Shown in pieces: positions 49,191 to 59,600 of a DNA stretch of 64,000 nt. The stretch is from Mongoliibacter ruber (GTDB lineage: Bacteria > Bacteroidota > Bacteroidia > Cytophagales > Cyclobacteriaceae), in assembly GCF_003003005.1 (NCBI RefSeq), contig NZ_PVTR01000003.1, positions 232,890-296,889 on the forward strand. Direction: 5' to 3'. Positions within the stretch are counted from its first letter, which is position 1. Every line of letters starts with the position of its first letter. The translations under genes were made by a program, and so were the position numbers. The notes below the pieces were generated by a model. It was not told where the DNA came from. It did not search any database and saw only the letters and a list, made by a program, of their open reading frames with translations.

Positions 49191-51257
49191 ATGCTTAATA
49201 TTGAATCAAGTATGCTTCACTACACCACTAACTATAATTTACATTACATTTTATTGTTTCTTTTTTCACTATTGATTTTAATATCAAAGCCCAGTCTGGC
49301 CCAAGAAACAAAAGTTGATTCATTACTCAAATTACTAGATACCCAGCCTAAGGAGAGATTAGCTATTTACATTGACCTATTGCCCTTACTCTATGATCAA
49401 GGTAATGATGACCAAATATTAGAACATTACCCCATAGCCATTGATTTGGCAATTTCTTCTGCGGAATTTGATAAAGCTGGAAGATGGTCTATCGAGTTGT
49501 TTCAGTTACACCAGGTCAGGCCAGCTGAAAGGCAACAGGCACTTGAGGTAATGCAAAAAGCAGCAAGTTTTTCTGACAAGGTTGAATCTTCGCGGACAAA
49601 AGGCAACATTTACCTAAAATTGGCGGCAGCCTACTATGACTTGGGGAATTTTGAAGAGGCTATTGCTGAATACACAAATGCAAAGAACAATTTCTCAAAC
49701 CAGGATTCCTTATACATAGCGGATGCCCTGTTTTTTAGAGGACAGGCAAGAGATTACAAAGGTGAGTTTATCAATGCATTGAATGATTACCAACAGGCAG
49801 CTTTGCTTTATGAATTATCAGGTGATGAGGATTTTGAAGCGCATGTACAGAACAGCATGAGTATTATATTCGGGCGCTATGGCATGTTGGAAGAAGCCGA
49901 GAAAATAAGGCTGGAACTACTGGAAAAATACCGCGCAGACAATAACATGAATGATTGGGCTATCGTGATGTACAATCGTGCTGGAACATATCGTAAAGCT
50001 GGTTTTCATGAGGAAAACATCAATATCCTATCAGAGGTTTATGAGCAATTGGGGGATAACATGGAAGACCCACACCTACAGATAGGCCTTAACCTATCAA
50101 TGGCTAATCACTATGCCAAGAAGAAGGAAAGAGACAAATACCGGTTTCATTTTGATAGAGCGGACAGCATCAAAAATGCAAAAATGGGTGAAGGATCATA
50201 CTTGGATTTATCTTTTCTTAAGACAAATTTTTTGGGAGAAATGAATTTTGGAAACCCACAGACAGCTTCGGCCATACTTCGGCAGTATACCATACTGGCA
50301 AACAATTCTGACCAAATCAATGACAAATTAGACGCTTTGGAATTTGAGGCTGAATTAAATCAGGCAATGGGCAACTATGCCAAGGCGTTTGAATCGTTGC
50401 AGAAATGGACCTATAAAAAAGACTCTATATTCGCAGTAAACAAAGCCACTTCTTTTGCCTATTACCAAACACTCTACGAGACAGAGAAAAAGGAACGAGA
50501 GCTACTGAACAAAACAATGGAGATTGAAAACATCACCACTGCAAATCAAAAAAAGTTGTTTTGGATCATAGGCATATCGATTTGCTTGGTCACAATACTT
50601 ATACTTCTTTATTTATACAGGAATTTGCAAGCAGAAAAATCAGCCAAAAAAATGCAGGAGCAGTTTTCAAGAGACCTTTTGGTCTATCAGGAGGAAGAAA
50701 GGAAAAGAATTTCAAAAGACCTGCATGATGGATTGGGGCAAAGTCTCCTCTTAATTAAGAATAAAGTAGCAATGAGTGCCGATCCATCAGCTACCGGATT
50801 GCTAAATTCAGCCATTGAGGAATTGAGAGGGATATCAAGGTCGCTACATCCTTTTAAGCTCGAAGAACTCGGACTTACCCAAGCCATCCAAAATACGCTG
50901 GACAATATTGACGAAGAAACAGAAATTTTTATCAGTGCAGAATTGGATACTGTCGATTCGCTATTTGACAAGAACGAACAGCTCCAAATTTACCGAATGG
51001 TGCAAGAGGTTTTCAACAATATTCTCAAACATGCTCAAGCCTCTGCCGTTAGGGTAATGCTGGTGTTGGACAATCGCATGGTCAATCTTTCCATAGAGGA
51101 TAACGGAATAGGATTCGACTTTTCAGAAAAGTACCAGGATTTTGGAAGCTTAGGACTCAAAACGATAAAAGAAAGAACAGCAAGCCTGAAAGGAACTATG
51201 AAAGTGGATTCAGAAAAAGGGAAAGGAACAAAATTTTCATTTTACTTCTATAAATAA
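49191..51257 (+). CDS. TPR-containing sensor histidine kinase
   Basis: A 688-residue membrane sensor: signal/first helix (about 18-38), a large periplasmic region of tetratricopeptide repeats (about 50-430), one membrane helix (457-476), a coiled coil, then the HisKA_3-type dimerisation domain with phospho-acceptor His512 in ISKDLHDGLGQ, and a HATPase domain with EVFNNILKHAQA and EDNGIGF motifs. This is the NarX/DesK-like kinase class. The response-regulator gene starts two bases after its stop, so the pair is one unit. The ligand is unknown; TPRs suggest a protein or peptide partner. Confidence 0.92.
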   Translation: MLNIESSMLHYTTNYNLHYILLFLFSLLILISKPSLAQETKVDSLLKLLDTQPKERLAIYIDLLPLLYDQGNDDQILEHYPIAIDLAISSAEFDKAGRWSIELFQLHQVRPAERQQALEVMQKAASFSDKVESSRTKGNIYLKLAAAYYDLGNFEEAIAEYTNAKNNFSNQDSLYIADALFFRGQARDYKGEFINALNDYQQAALLYELSGDEDFEAHVQNSMSIIFGRYGMLEEAEKIRLELLEKYRADNNMNDWAIVMYNRAGTYRKAGFHEENINILSEVYEQLGDNMEDPHLQIGLNLSMANHYAKKKERDKYRFHFDRADSIKNAKMGEGSYLDLSFLKTNFLGEMNFGNPQTASAILRQYTILANNSDQINDKLDALEFEAELNQAMGNYAKAFESLQKWTYKKDSIFAVNKATSFAYYQTLYETEKKERELLNKTMEIENITTANQKKLFWIIGISICLVTILILLYLYRNLQAEKSAKKMQEQFSRDLLVYQEEERKRISKDLHDGLGQSLLLIKNKVAMSADPSATGLLNSAIEELRGISRSLHPFKLEELGLTQAIQNTLDNIDEETEIFISAELDTVDSLFDKNEQLQIYRMVQEVFNNILKHAQASAVRVMLVLDNRMVNLSIEDNGIGFDFSEKYQDFGSLGLKTIKERTASLKGTMKVDSEKGKGTKFSFYFYK

Positions 51258-51259
51258 CC

Positions 51260-51886
51260 ATGAGTCTCAAACTTGTAATTGCTGACGACCATCCATTATT
51301 ATTGAAAGGCTTAAAGGACTTTTTGGAGGAAAAAGGATACCATATTGCAGCTTTGGCCACTGATGGGGAAGAGGCATTTGAAGCTATACAACATCATACC
51401 CCACCAATAGCAATTTTGGATTTGGAAATGCCTTATATGACAGGGCTTCAAGTAGCTAAAGCTTGCATGGAAAAAGGCCTGAAAACCAAAATCATACTTT
51501 TCACACTTCATCGGGAAATTTTCATCTACCAACAAGCCAAAGAGCTCAATATCTCCGGCTATCTTCTCAAAGAATTTGCAACAGAAGAATTGTTGACTTG
51601 CTTAGAAAGAATCGTTGAAGGTAAAGAATACTTCAGTGAAAAGTTATTCAAAAATAGCGAGGACCAAGAAAACTTAAAAGAAGGTATATCACTAACCCCT
51701 TCCGAAAAGAAAATCCTAAGACTTATTGCCGATGGTCTTACTACCAAAGAAATTGCAGACAAACTTTTTGTAGCCGAACGTACCGTAGAAAAGCATAGGA
51801 GCAACATTATCAATAAATTGAACATTGATAAAAAACACAATGCGCTTTTGGTATGGGCTCAAAAAAACCGAGGTATTATCTTCTAA
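51260..51886 (+). CDS. NarL/LuxR-family response regulator
   Basis: A 208-residue regulator with a receiver domain (phospho-acceptor Asp54 in ILDLEMPYM, acidic pair Asp9/Asp10, conserved Lys in GYLLKEFA) and a C-terminal LuxR-type HTH (LTPSEKKILRLIADGLTTKEIADKLFVAERTVEKHRSNIINKL). It follows the TPR kinase by two bases. Targets are unknown; the palindromes at 49080-49095 and 51909-51926 are candidates. Confidence 0.94.
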   Translation: MSLKLVIADDHPLLLKGLKDFLEEKGYHIAALATDGEEAFEAIQHHTPPIAILDLEMPYMTGLQVAKACMEKGLKTKIILFTLHREIFIYQQAKELNISGYLLKEFATEELLTCLERIVEGKEYFSEKLFKNSEDQENLKEGISLTPSEKKILRLIADGLTTKEIADKLFVAERTVEKHRSNIINKLNIDKKHNALLVWAQKNRGIIF

Positions 51887-51908
51887 TACAGCCCCTTTAC
51901 AGTGAAAT

Positions 51909-51926
51909 ATACGTGTTACCACGTAT
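51909..51926. promoter_or_regulatory. Inverted repeat ATACGTG-TTAC-CACGTAT
   Basis: Perfect 7-bp arms with a 4-base spacer, in the 94-base gap between the response regulator and the 93-residue gene. There is no T run, so an operator is more likely than a terminator. Confidence 0.45.
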
Positions 51927-51980
51927 TGATTGAGCATTTTGTTAAAGCTAAATTTGATTATCAAACATCAAGCTTTAACC

Positions 51981-52262
51981 ATGAAAATCAATTCTACTTT
52001 TGGAGATTTTAAAATAATACAATCAATAAGCAAGGCCGACGAGCTATTGATGATGTCTGACTGGGAAAGTCTGGTCAGGATTTTTGACAGCAATAGGGTA
52101 TTTATGGTCAGCTCCAAAGACAGGATTTTTGGAGTTTACCTAAGTAGACAAGAATGTTCCGATGTATTGGGTAAGTTCTTAAAAAACATTGAACTCTTAG
52201 ATCTGGAATCTTTGAGTATAGAAAATACTACACTTTTTGAAAGAGTAGTTTATAATGGGTGA
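51981..52262 (+). CDS. Hypothetical protein, 93 residues
   Basis: A soluble protein with no recognised domain: MKINSTFGDFKIIQSISKADELLMMSDWESLVRIFDSN, a central VFMVSSKDRIFGVYLSRQE strand-turn-strand, and a C-terminal acidic helix. The ATG at 51981 is better than the in-frame TTG at 51930, which lies close to the inverted repeat. It follows the two-component pair on the same strand and ends at a terminator, so it may be a target or accessory gene of that system; this is inferred from position. Confidence 0.65.
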   Translation: MKINSTFGDFKIIQSISKADELLMMSDWESLVRIFDSNRVFMVSSKDRIFGVYLSRQECSDVLGKFLKNIELLDLESLSIENTTLFERVVYNG

Positions 52263-52275
52263 TTAGACTGAAAAG

Positions 52276-52303
52276 TGGCGGGTATTAACCCGCCAATTTT
52301 TTT
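52276..52303 (+). terminator. Terminator inside the end of the phosphorylase gene
   Basis: TGGCGGGT and ACCCGCCA form an 8-bp stem with a 4-base loop followed by seven T residues. On the opposite strand the same bases encode the last residues (KKLAG) and stop of the nucleoside phosphorylase. Confidence 0.85.
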
Positions 52304-53151
52304 AAGGTATGTTGGATAAGATTATCCACGATCTCATAGGCATTGTCCGCAAATTCATGCGTGATCCTATTGGCAACAATCGCATTTAGACTCATGACCT
52401 CATGACCTAGCAACCTTCCCATGGCATAGTAGCCCGCAGTTTCCATTTCAAAATTGGTCAAATTAAATCCATCAACATTTACATTACTGAGCTTTTCGAT
52501 GATGTCAGGAATAGCTGGAGTCAGCCTTACCTGTCTCCCCTGTGGCCCAAAAAACCCTGGACAAGTCACTGTATTTCCTACTATCAAGCCATCACTCAAT
52601 AACTTCAACAGTTTCTCGGACCCCTGAATACAATAGGGTAGAAAAGAAATACCTAATTCTTCTTTGATCTTTTCCCCAACTTTTATTTCCATATCAGAAT
52701 ATTGGGTATTGTAAAAAGTCATCAAAGTATCCAATCCAATTCCAAAGGAAGAGGCCAACATAGATCCAGCTGGAATAGAAGCTTGCATACTACCTGAAGT
52801 ACCGACACGAATGATTTCCAAACTGGTGTGCTTTTCTTTCGGCAAACGTGTTTCCAAGTCCACATTGACCAATGCATCCAATTCTGTCATAAAAATCTCG
52901 ATATTGTCAGTTCCCATCCCCGTACTCATGACAGTGATACGCTTGCCTTTATAAGTACCTGTATGGGTTACAAACTCCCTTTTTGACATCTTGAACTCAA
53001 TCTCGTCAAAATACTGAGAGACTTTTTGAACCCTGTCAGGATCTCCCACGGTAATAACAGTTGAAGCCAGATGTTCTGGCTTCAAGTTGAGATGGTATAT
53101 ACTTCCGTCTGGATTAATGATCAGTTCCGATTCTGGAATTCTCTTGCTCAT
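52285..53151 (-). CDS. Nucleoside phosphorylase (PNP/UDP family)
   Basis: A 288-residue enzyme that cleaves nucleosides with phosphate to release base and ribose 1-phosphate. It has the phosphate-binding TVGDPDRVQKVSQYF near residue 33, TGTYKGKRITVMSTGMG near 67, and the ribose/base region FNLTNFEMETAGYYAMG near 220. The substrate could be uridine or a purine nucleoside. I chose the ATG at 53149-53151 because the N terminus matches the family; the start lies 38 bases inside the end of trhO, so the two are coupled. Confidence 0.88.
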   Translation of the reverse strand: MSKRIPESELIINPDGSIYHLNLKPEHLASTVITVGDPDRVQKVSQYFDEIEFKMSKREFVTHTGTYKGKRITVMSTGMGTDNIEIFMTELDALVNVDLETRLPKEKHTSLEIIRVGTSGSMQASIPAGSMLASSFGIGLDTLMTFYNTQYSDMEIKVGEKIKEELGISFLPYCIQGSEKLLKLLSDGLIVGNTVTCPGFFGPQGRQVRLTPAIPDIIEKLSNVNVDGFNLTNFEMETAGYYAMGRLLGHEVMSLNAIVANRITHEFADNAYEIVDNLIQHTLKKLAG

Positions 53152-54127
53152 GAATGATGCTTTTAATTTTTTCTTTATCCTCTCTTCGGAAAATACCTTT
53201 GTAAGGGTTGTATCCGTTTGACTGTTTCTGGTAATATCCAGTCCCATCGTATGGCCTTTTTTCAGGGTGCTCTTTACAAGCTACAGAACATGCCCCATCT
53301 AGCTCCCAGCCGCATTTTTCACAAATAGGAAGATGCTCATTACAAATTGGGTTGGCACAATTGACCATCCTATCACATTCCGTTCCACAGACATGGCAGG
53401 TAGAAATTACCTTAGGATTCACTTTATTGACATCTACAGCTATCCTATTGTCAAATACATAACATTTACCTTCGAAGTCTTCTCCTCCAGCTTCCATGCC
53501 ATACTTGATGATTCCACCATGCAATTGATACACATCCTGAAAACCCTGTTCCAATAGAAATGCAGAAGCTTTTTCACACTTGATACCTCCAGTGCAATAA
53601 GTCAGGACTTTTTTACCCTTAAGGTGTTCAAGCTCTTTCACTTTTTCAGGAAAATCCCTGAAGTTGTCAATATCCAGGGTAATGGCATTTTTAAACCTTC
53701 CCAACTCGTGTTCATAGTTAGACCTTACATCAAGAATAACTACATCTTCTTGGTCTTTGAGAGCCTTAAATTCCTCAGGCTCTAGGTGTTTACCCGTTTT
53801 TTCATTGGGATCAAGATGCCTCAGACTGCTATGGACAATTTCTGGCTTTGCCCTTACATGGATTTTGGCAAAAGCATGCTGATCATGGCTGTCAATTTTA
53901 AATTCTGTTTTCGCAAACCTAGGATCTCCAAGAACATATTGCATGTACTTTTGACAATCTTCGTGCAAGCCCGACACAGTTCCATTAAGCCCTTCTGGAG
54001 AAATGATGATTCTTCCCCTGATGTTGTTTTCCACGCAAAATAGGTGGTGTTCTTCTCTGTATGCCTCAGGATCCTCGATCGTAGCATAACAGTAATAAAG
54101 CAATACGCTATACGGTTTGTTTTCCAT
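53114..54127 (-). CDS. trhO: tRNA uridine(34) hydroxylase, rhodanese family
   Basis: Predicted to hydroxylate uridine 34 of certain tRNAs (ho5U) using oxygen, formerly called YceA. The 337-residue protein has an N-terminal acylphosphatase-like domain (residues 1-95), a rhodanese domain with the cysteine in TYCTGGIKCEKASAF near residue 190, and a C-terminal cysteine-rich segment (CHVCGTECDRMVNC ... CEKCGWELDGACS) that may bind zinc. The end overlaps the phosphorylase gene by 38 bases. Confidence 0.9.
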   Translation of the reverse strand: MENKPYSVLLYYCYATIEDPEAYREEHHLFCVENNIRGRIIISPEGLNGTVSGLHEDCQKYMQYVLGDPRFAKTEFKIDSHDQHAFAKIHVRAKPEIVHSSLRHLDPNEKTGKHLEPEEFKALKDQEDVVILDVRSNYEHELGRFKNAITLDIDNFRDFPEKVKELEHLKGKKVLTYCTGGIKCEKASAFLLEQGFQDVYQLHGGIIKYGMEAGGEDFEGKCYVFDNRIAVDVNKVNPKVISTCHVCGTECDRMVNCANPICNEHLPICEKCGWELDGACSVACKEHPEKRPYDGTGYYQKQSNGYNPYKGIFRREDKEKIKSIIHEQENSRIGTDH

Positions 54128-54181
54128 AACTTAAGCCCTGTTTCAGCAGGGTGTTTTGGTTTTTTGTATATGAGAATTTAA

Positions 54182-54820
54182 TTATTTCTTAATTGGCGCT
54201 GCAGGGTTACCGAATACAGTTTCTCCATCCTGAACATCAGAGATGACGACTGAACCTGCCCCAACCCTCGCATTTTTGCCGATTGTCACTCCTGATACAA
54301 TCGTCACTCCTGAACCGATAAAGGCTCCCTTTCCTATCTTAACATTAGAATTGATAAAAGACCCTGCACCTACCTGCACGAAGTCCGCTAACTCTGCCTG
54401 ATGCTCAATGATCGCTCCTGAATGCAAAATACAATGACTGCCAACCTGTGCTGCTGTACCAATAGTGACCCTGGCATTGATGAAGTTACCATGACCTATT
54501 GCTGCATTTGTAGAAATGTAGGCAGACTGATGTATGGCATTGACCGGTTGTACTTTTCGGTTATCATTGAGCATTTTGACTAAAAATTGTCGGTATTTAT
54601 TGTCATCCACCGCTACAAATGCTTCACACTTTTTACCTATCAATTTCAAGAAGCCTTCGTCCTCAGGATTCCCCAATACGGAAACTTCATTGATTTCAGT
54701 GCCATGCATTGTTGCATCTTCTTCCAAAAATCCATAAGTGATGACCTCATTGCTGTTGAAAATTTCCAATGCAGCTTGTGCAATTCCTTTTGCGCCTAAT
54801 ATGATTACAGGTTTATCCAT
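54182..54820 (-). CDS. NeuD/PglB-type sugar O-acyltransferase
   Basis: A 212-residue protein with an N-terminal Rossmann-like domain (DKPVIILGAKGIAQAALEIF) and a C-terminal left-handed beta helix of hexapeptide repeats (GHGNFINARVTIGTAAQVGSH ... IGKGAFIGSGVTIVSGVTIGKN), the layout of the NeuD and PglD acetyltransferases. It probably acylates a nucleotide sugar, but there is no glycan cluster here. The ATG at 54818-54820 matches the family start; an eight-codon upstream extension is not supported. Confidence 0.85.
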   Translation of the reverse strand: MDKPVIILGAKGIAQAALEIFNSNEVITYGFLEEDATMHGTEINEVSVLGNPEDEGFLKLIGKKCEAFVAVDDNKYRQFLVKMLNDNRKVQPVNAIHQSAYISTNAAIGHGNFINARVTIGTAAQVGSHCILHSGAIIEHQAELADFVQVGAGSFINSNVKIGKGAFIGSGVTIVSGVTIGKNARVGAGSVVISDVQDGETVFGNPAAPIKK

Positions 54821-54875
54821 TTCATTTCTTTGATCGGAGTGCAAAAGTACAGTAAATCAACCTGCCAACCAAAAA

Positions 54876-56171
54876 TCAAGCAGATACTGATTTAAGTAAG
54901 GATTGACCGATTTTGCAATCCATGCATTTTTTATGGATACAATAGTTATTGTAAAGGCCAATCATTCCCTGACTGTCAAAAGCGTTTTCACAAGACCAAT
55001 GGTGTGATGCAAATTTTTTGATGATATGATTGGACTCCGAAGGGATTTCCTGCAAAAGGTCAAAGCACTTTTCTTTCCAAATGCTGTCTTCCACAAATCT
55101 GCCATAACTATACCAAAGCGGCACTACAAAATTGATCACCAAGTGCCTTAGGGTATTGTCAGTCAATTTTTTCGGGAAAGGTTTTTTAGAAAGTACTCCA
55201 GGCCGATAATGACTTACCCAATATGTTGAGAGTTCTGCACTAAACAGCTCTTTAAAAGCTGCAAAACTTGAAAAATCATATATTGCTTCACTGAATATAT
55301 TTTTGTTTTGAGATAAAAAAGACACCAGCTGAGCTATGCGGAGTACAGGACTATTTTGAGGTCTTACCCCCATAAATTTCCAATCTCCCCGAAATACCTG
55401 CTGTTTTAAAGAGTACTTTTTTTGATAAAATGTATACTCTTTTAGAAGCTCTTCGGTATAATCGTCCTCCGGTATATCAGGGAGCAAATCAGCCTGACCA
55501 AATAAAATCGCTTCAATACCTTTTGGGTGATGGCTGGTTTTTTGGAGAAGTTTGTAGGGGATACTTTCTGCTAACATGTACATTGATGGGGCATTTGTCT
55601 TGAAGCCAAAACTCTGAAAAAGCCATTGGTAGCTTGTTTCCTCCCAGTTTCCCTTATTCTTTTCCAATATTTCAAAAACCTGCGATGATTTGGCTTCAAG
55701 CCTTTCCACCAGTGCCCTTTCGACCATAGAAAATTTCATGATAGACTGCATTTTCTCCAGCTCATTACCGCACAATATCCCATTTCCAGCACTTAGAAGC
55801 TTTTCATAACTTCTGATAACGTTTAGAAGGATTTTACCTTTAAGCTCTAAGGTGGGAATCACCGTTCCGTCATTTCTCAAAATTGGTTTATCATTTTCAT
55901 AAACTACATGAAGGATGACCGAATTGTACCTAGGATCAACATCGTGTTCATGGCTTTTCCAATCTGAAGCTTTGCGATGGACCTCCACATGTCCAAAAAG
56001 ATCCAGCCCTCCTATCCTGACACATGCCTCCAAGAAATCAGGGCCATGATAAAAATTGTGAAAACCGATTTTTTTGATTTCCAGCATCTGTCCTTCTGTA
56101 GTATTGAGGCTGTTTTTGTCGAAGTACTGGTATTTCCACACTGCCTGCAGAAAATCTTCTTTGAATTCCAT
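54876..56171 (-). CDS. DUF2851 family protein
   Basis: A 431-residue cytoplasmic protein of the Bacteroidota-specific DUF2851 family, unknown in function. Family-like features are KEDFLQAVWKYQYFDKNSL at the N terminus, FHGPDFLEACVRIGGLDLFGHVEVHRKASDWKSHEHDVDPRYNSVILHVV-type beta structure in the first 120 residues, and a C-terminal cysteine cluster (CIHKKCMDCKIGQ). Acidic/His residues in the N-terminal part could form a nuclease-like site, which is speculation. It is transcribed as a single gene. Confidence 0.85.
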   Translation of the reverse strand: MEFKEDFLQAVWKYQYFDKNSLNTTEGQMLEIKKIGFHNFYHGPDFLEACVRIGGLDLFGHVEVHRKASDWKSHEHDVDPRYNSVILHVVYENDKPILRNDGTVIPTLELKGKILLNVIRSYEKLLSAGNGILCGNELEKMQSIMKFSMVERALVERLEAKSSQVFEILEKNKGNWEETSYQWLFQSFGFKTNAPSMYMLAESIPYKLLQKTSHHPKGIEAILFGQADLLPDIPEDDYTEELLKEYTFYQKKYSLKQQVFRGDWKFMGVRPQNSPVLRIAQLVSFLSQNKNIFSEAIYDFSSFAAFKELFSAELSTYWVSHYRPGVLSKKPFPKKLTDNTLRHLVINFVVPLWYSYGRFVEDSIWKEKCFDLLQEIPSESNHIIKKFASHHWSCENAFDSQGMIGLYNNYCIHKKCMDCKIGQSLLKSVSA

Positions 56172-56635
56172 AAAAGTTCAGATTTAAAAGTTGACAATAA
56201 TGAACTAACAATATGATTATCAATTTAATTGTATTTCACAAAATAAAAAATGGTTATGGAAGAATAATTTATGTAGAAAAATATCGCAGACAACTCCAGA
56301 TACTAAAAAGGAATAGACTATTCTTTTCACCAATCCCCAAAGTATAACTGATAAAAAGCACCCTAAAATCAAAAAGAAAGCACGCCTCTCCATTGAATGC
56401 AAAACACTGTATACCAATTACTTAATTATAATTTTTTCCCGGATCAAATATAATTCTTGAAACGCAATCGATTTCGTAACTATCATTCATACATGGCAAA
56501 AAAAACTCCATAATGATTGTAAATTTCATTGATAACCAAACAAAGTATGCGAATGGACAAACACTCTTCAAAAAGGAATGAGTCCACAAACCATGCTCTA
56601 CAAAACCCTATCTATACAATAAAACCAAAGTAATT
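56172..56635. promoter_or_regulatory. Long upstream region of susC
   Basis: A 464-base AT-rich gap with no credible gene. The tight palindrome GAATAG-A-CTATTC at 56311-56323 sits inside AAAAG/CTTTT flanks and is the most distinctive feature. Short frames occur on the minus strand (such as 56220-56417) but do not look coding. The gap presumably holds the susC promoter and leader. Confidence 0.4.
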
Positions 56636-59600
56636 ATGAAACATTATCTACAAAAAGGAATTCTCCTTTTTTCACTACTCCTGGCTATAGTCATGCAAAG
56701 CTATGGTCAAGGAAGAATTGTGCAAGGCACTGTCACCGATGAAGGTGGGGAGCCAATCCCTGGGACTTCAGTGACGGTTAAAGGAACCACTACCGGTACC
56801 GTGGCAGATATTGATGGGAATTTTTCTCTCAATGTACCTGAATCTGGGGTATTGGTATTTTCATTCATCGGTTTCAGCACTAAGGAAGTACAGATCACGA
56901 ATGAATCGGTTGTCAACGTTCAGCTATCTGAACAGCTCTCTGATCTAGGTGAAGTAGTCATCGTAGGCTATGGTGTCCAAAGAAAATCCGATCTGACAGG
57001 TTCGGTATCTTCTGTAGGAGAGCGTGAAATCAAACAAGTGGCTGTGGCATCCCTAGACCAAGCACTTCAAGGAAGGGCATCTGGTGTACAAGTTACTCAA
57101 GCTTCCGCGGCTCCAGGCGGTGGTGTATCTATTAGAGTTCGTGGTGGTAACTCCATTAATGCTTCCAATGAGCCTTTATATGTCATTGATGGAATTCCAT
57201 TTTTTCCCAATAATGCTACAGTATCTCCTGGAGCCTCAGGAGGTGCACAACCACAAAACGCTCTTGCCAATATCAACCCAGGTGATATTGAATCTATGGA
57301 AATATTAAAAGATGCTTCAGCTACTGCTATTTATGGTTCAAGGGGTGCAAATGGTGTAGTCATCATTACCACAAAACGCGGGAAAGCGGGTGCTATTAAT
57401 GTAGACGTCGAAAGCTATTATGGAATCCAACAAGTATCAAGAAAAATCCCTTTGTTGAATGCAGAAGAGTTTGCCATCATAGCCAACGAAGCCCGTGTCA
57501 ATAGAGCGCAGGAACCGATTTTCTCTCAGGCTGATATCAGTAATTTCAGAAACAACAGTACGGATTGGCAAGATGAAGTTTTTCGAGAAGCTCCAATTCA
57601 AAACCATCAAGTGACAGTGTCTGGTGGTGATGCAAAAACAAGGTATGCCATATCCGGTAATTATTTCAATCAGGATGGTGTGATCCTCAACTCCGGGTTT
57701 TCAAGAGGATCTATCAGGGTAAATGTTGACAAAACTATCAATAGCAAAGTGACAATCGGCAACTCTTTGACCATTTCAAGATCTTCAAACAATCAGCAGG
57801 TTACGGATATAACCAGAGGAGGAGTTGTAAATGGTGCTTTGGTGTTCTCTCCTACACTTCCTGTCTTTGATGCAGATAACAATTATACTTTCGACAATAG
57901 TGCCATTCCAGGATCACAACAAGTAGGTAATCCTGTTCAGGATGCCATGGAAACCTTGAATAAAACCATCACCAACAGGGTTTTGGGCAATGTCTTCTTA
58001 GAGTGGAAAATCATGGATAATTTGAACTTCAGAGCATCAGGGGGAGCAGATTTCCAAACTGGCCGTAGGGATTTTTATGCACCAAGCACCAACAACAGAG
58101 GGAGAAATGCTTTTGGTTCTGCCTTAGTTGAGAAGAGAGATGTTTTCAGTCCAGTAGGTACAATTACATTGAATTACGATAAGAAATTTGAAGACAGTTA
58201 TTTGACCCTGTTGGCTGGGTATGAAAGCCAATCACAAATGGTCGATTTTATAGGCGCATCAGCGACAAATTTTCCTACAGATGCCCTGGGCACTGATAAT
58301 TTAGGTTTAGGTCAAATCGTAGGAACACCATTTTCTGGAAGAAGTTTATGGAGACTTGACTCATGGTTTGGAAGAGTGAATTATACTCTATTTGAAAAAT
58401 TCCTTTTCACAGGAACCTTTAGGGCAGATGGCTCTTCAAGATTCGGTGCAGGGAATAAATGGGGGTACTTCCCTTCAGCAGCAATAGGCTACAACATGAG
58501 CAATGAGCCTTTTATCAATAACCTGAGCTGGATGAGTACTCTAAAACTTACAAGTAGCTGGGGTTTGACCGGTAACCAAGAAATCGGTTTGTACCAATCT
58601 CTTTCACAACTGAACACACAACGTTATCCATTTGGAACTGGAATTGCCATTGGACTGGCGCCAGGCCGAATCCCTAACCCTGATCTAAGGTGGGAAAAAA
58701 CCAACCAAGTAAATATCAGCCTTGAAATGGGCTTTTTTGAAGACCGGGTGTTTTTTGAAGCAGCTGCATATTATAAGACAACACAAGACCTACTATTGCC
58801 ACTCGACTTGCCAAGGTCTACTGGGTATTCCACTATTCTTCAAAATATCGGAAGTGTAGAGAACAAAGGATTGGAATTGGCGATCACCAGCAACAACCTT
58901 TCCGGCAGACTTAAGTGGGTGACTAATGCCAACATCACCTTCAACCGAAATACAGTAGTGGCATTAGGCCCTGGAGAAACTTTTAGATTGGCTCCAGATA
59001 CAGGAGACGGCCACTTGCAAATAGCAAATTCCAGTATCCTACAGGTGGGATCTCCGGTTGGAAGCTTTTTTGGAATGGTGACTGATGGTATCTATCAAGT
59101 TGGGGACGAAATACTTCCGGGAAGCAGCTCTTTTGGAACTGTGGGACCAGGAGACATTAGATATGTAGATGTCAATGGAGATGGGGTAGTGAATAATAAT
59201 GACAGAGCAATAATCGGGAACCCACAGCCTAAGTTCTTCTTTGGTATCAACAATAATTTCAACTACAAAAACTTTGATTTGTCTATCCTAATGAACGGAA
59301 CATACGGCAATGATGTATGGAATGTAAACAGCCATGAACTTTACCGAAATGATGGTGCTACCAACAATGTCAGGGAAGTTCTCAACAGATGGACTCCGGA
59401 AAATCCCAGCAACGAATGGCCTAGCTCAAGAACCAGACCTTTTGTATTATCAGATAGACATATTGAAGATGCATCATTTCTGAGAATCAGAAACGTGACT
59501 TTTGGCTATACTTTCCCTGCAACCAACATTAATTGGCTTAGGTCCTTTAGGTTTTACATGCAGGGACAAAATCTATTCACTTTCACCAATTATTCTGGAT

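Noticed and set aside
56220-56417. 65-codon minus-strand frame upstream of susC
   Set aside because: It has no family match, a composition set by AT-rich DNA and it covers the likely promoter region and palindrome.
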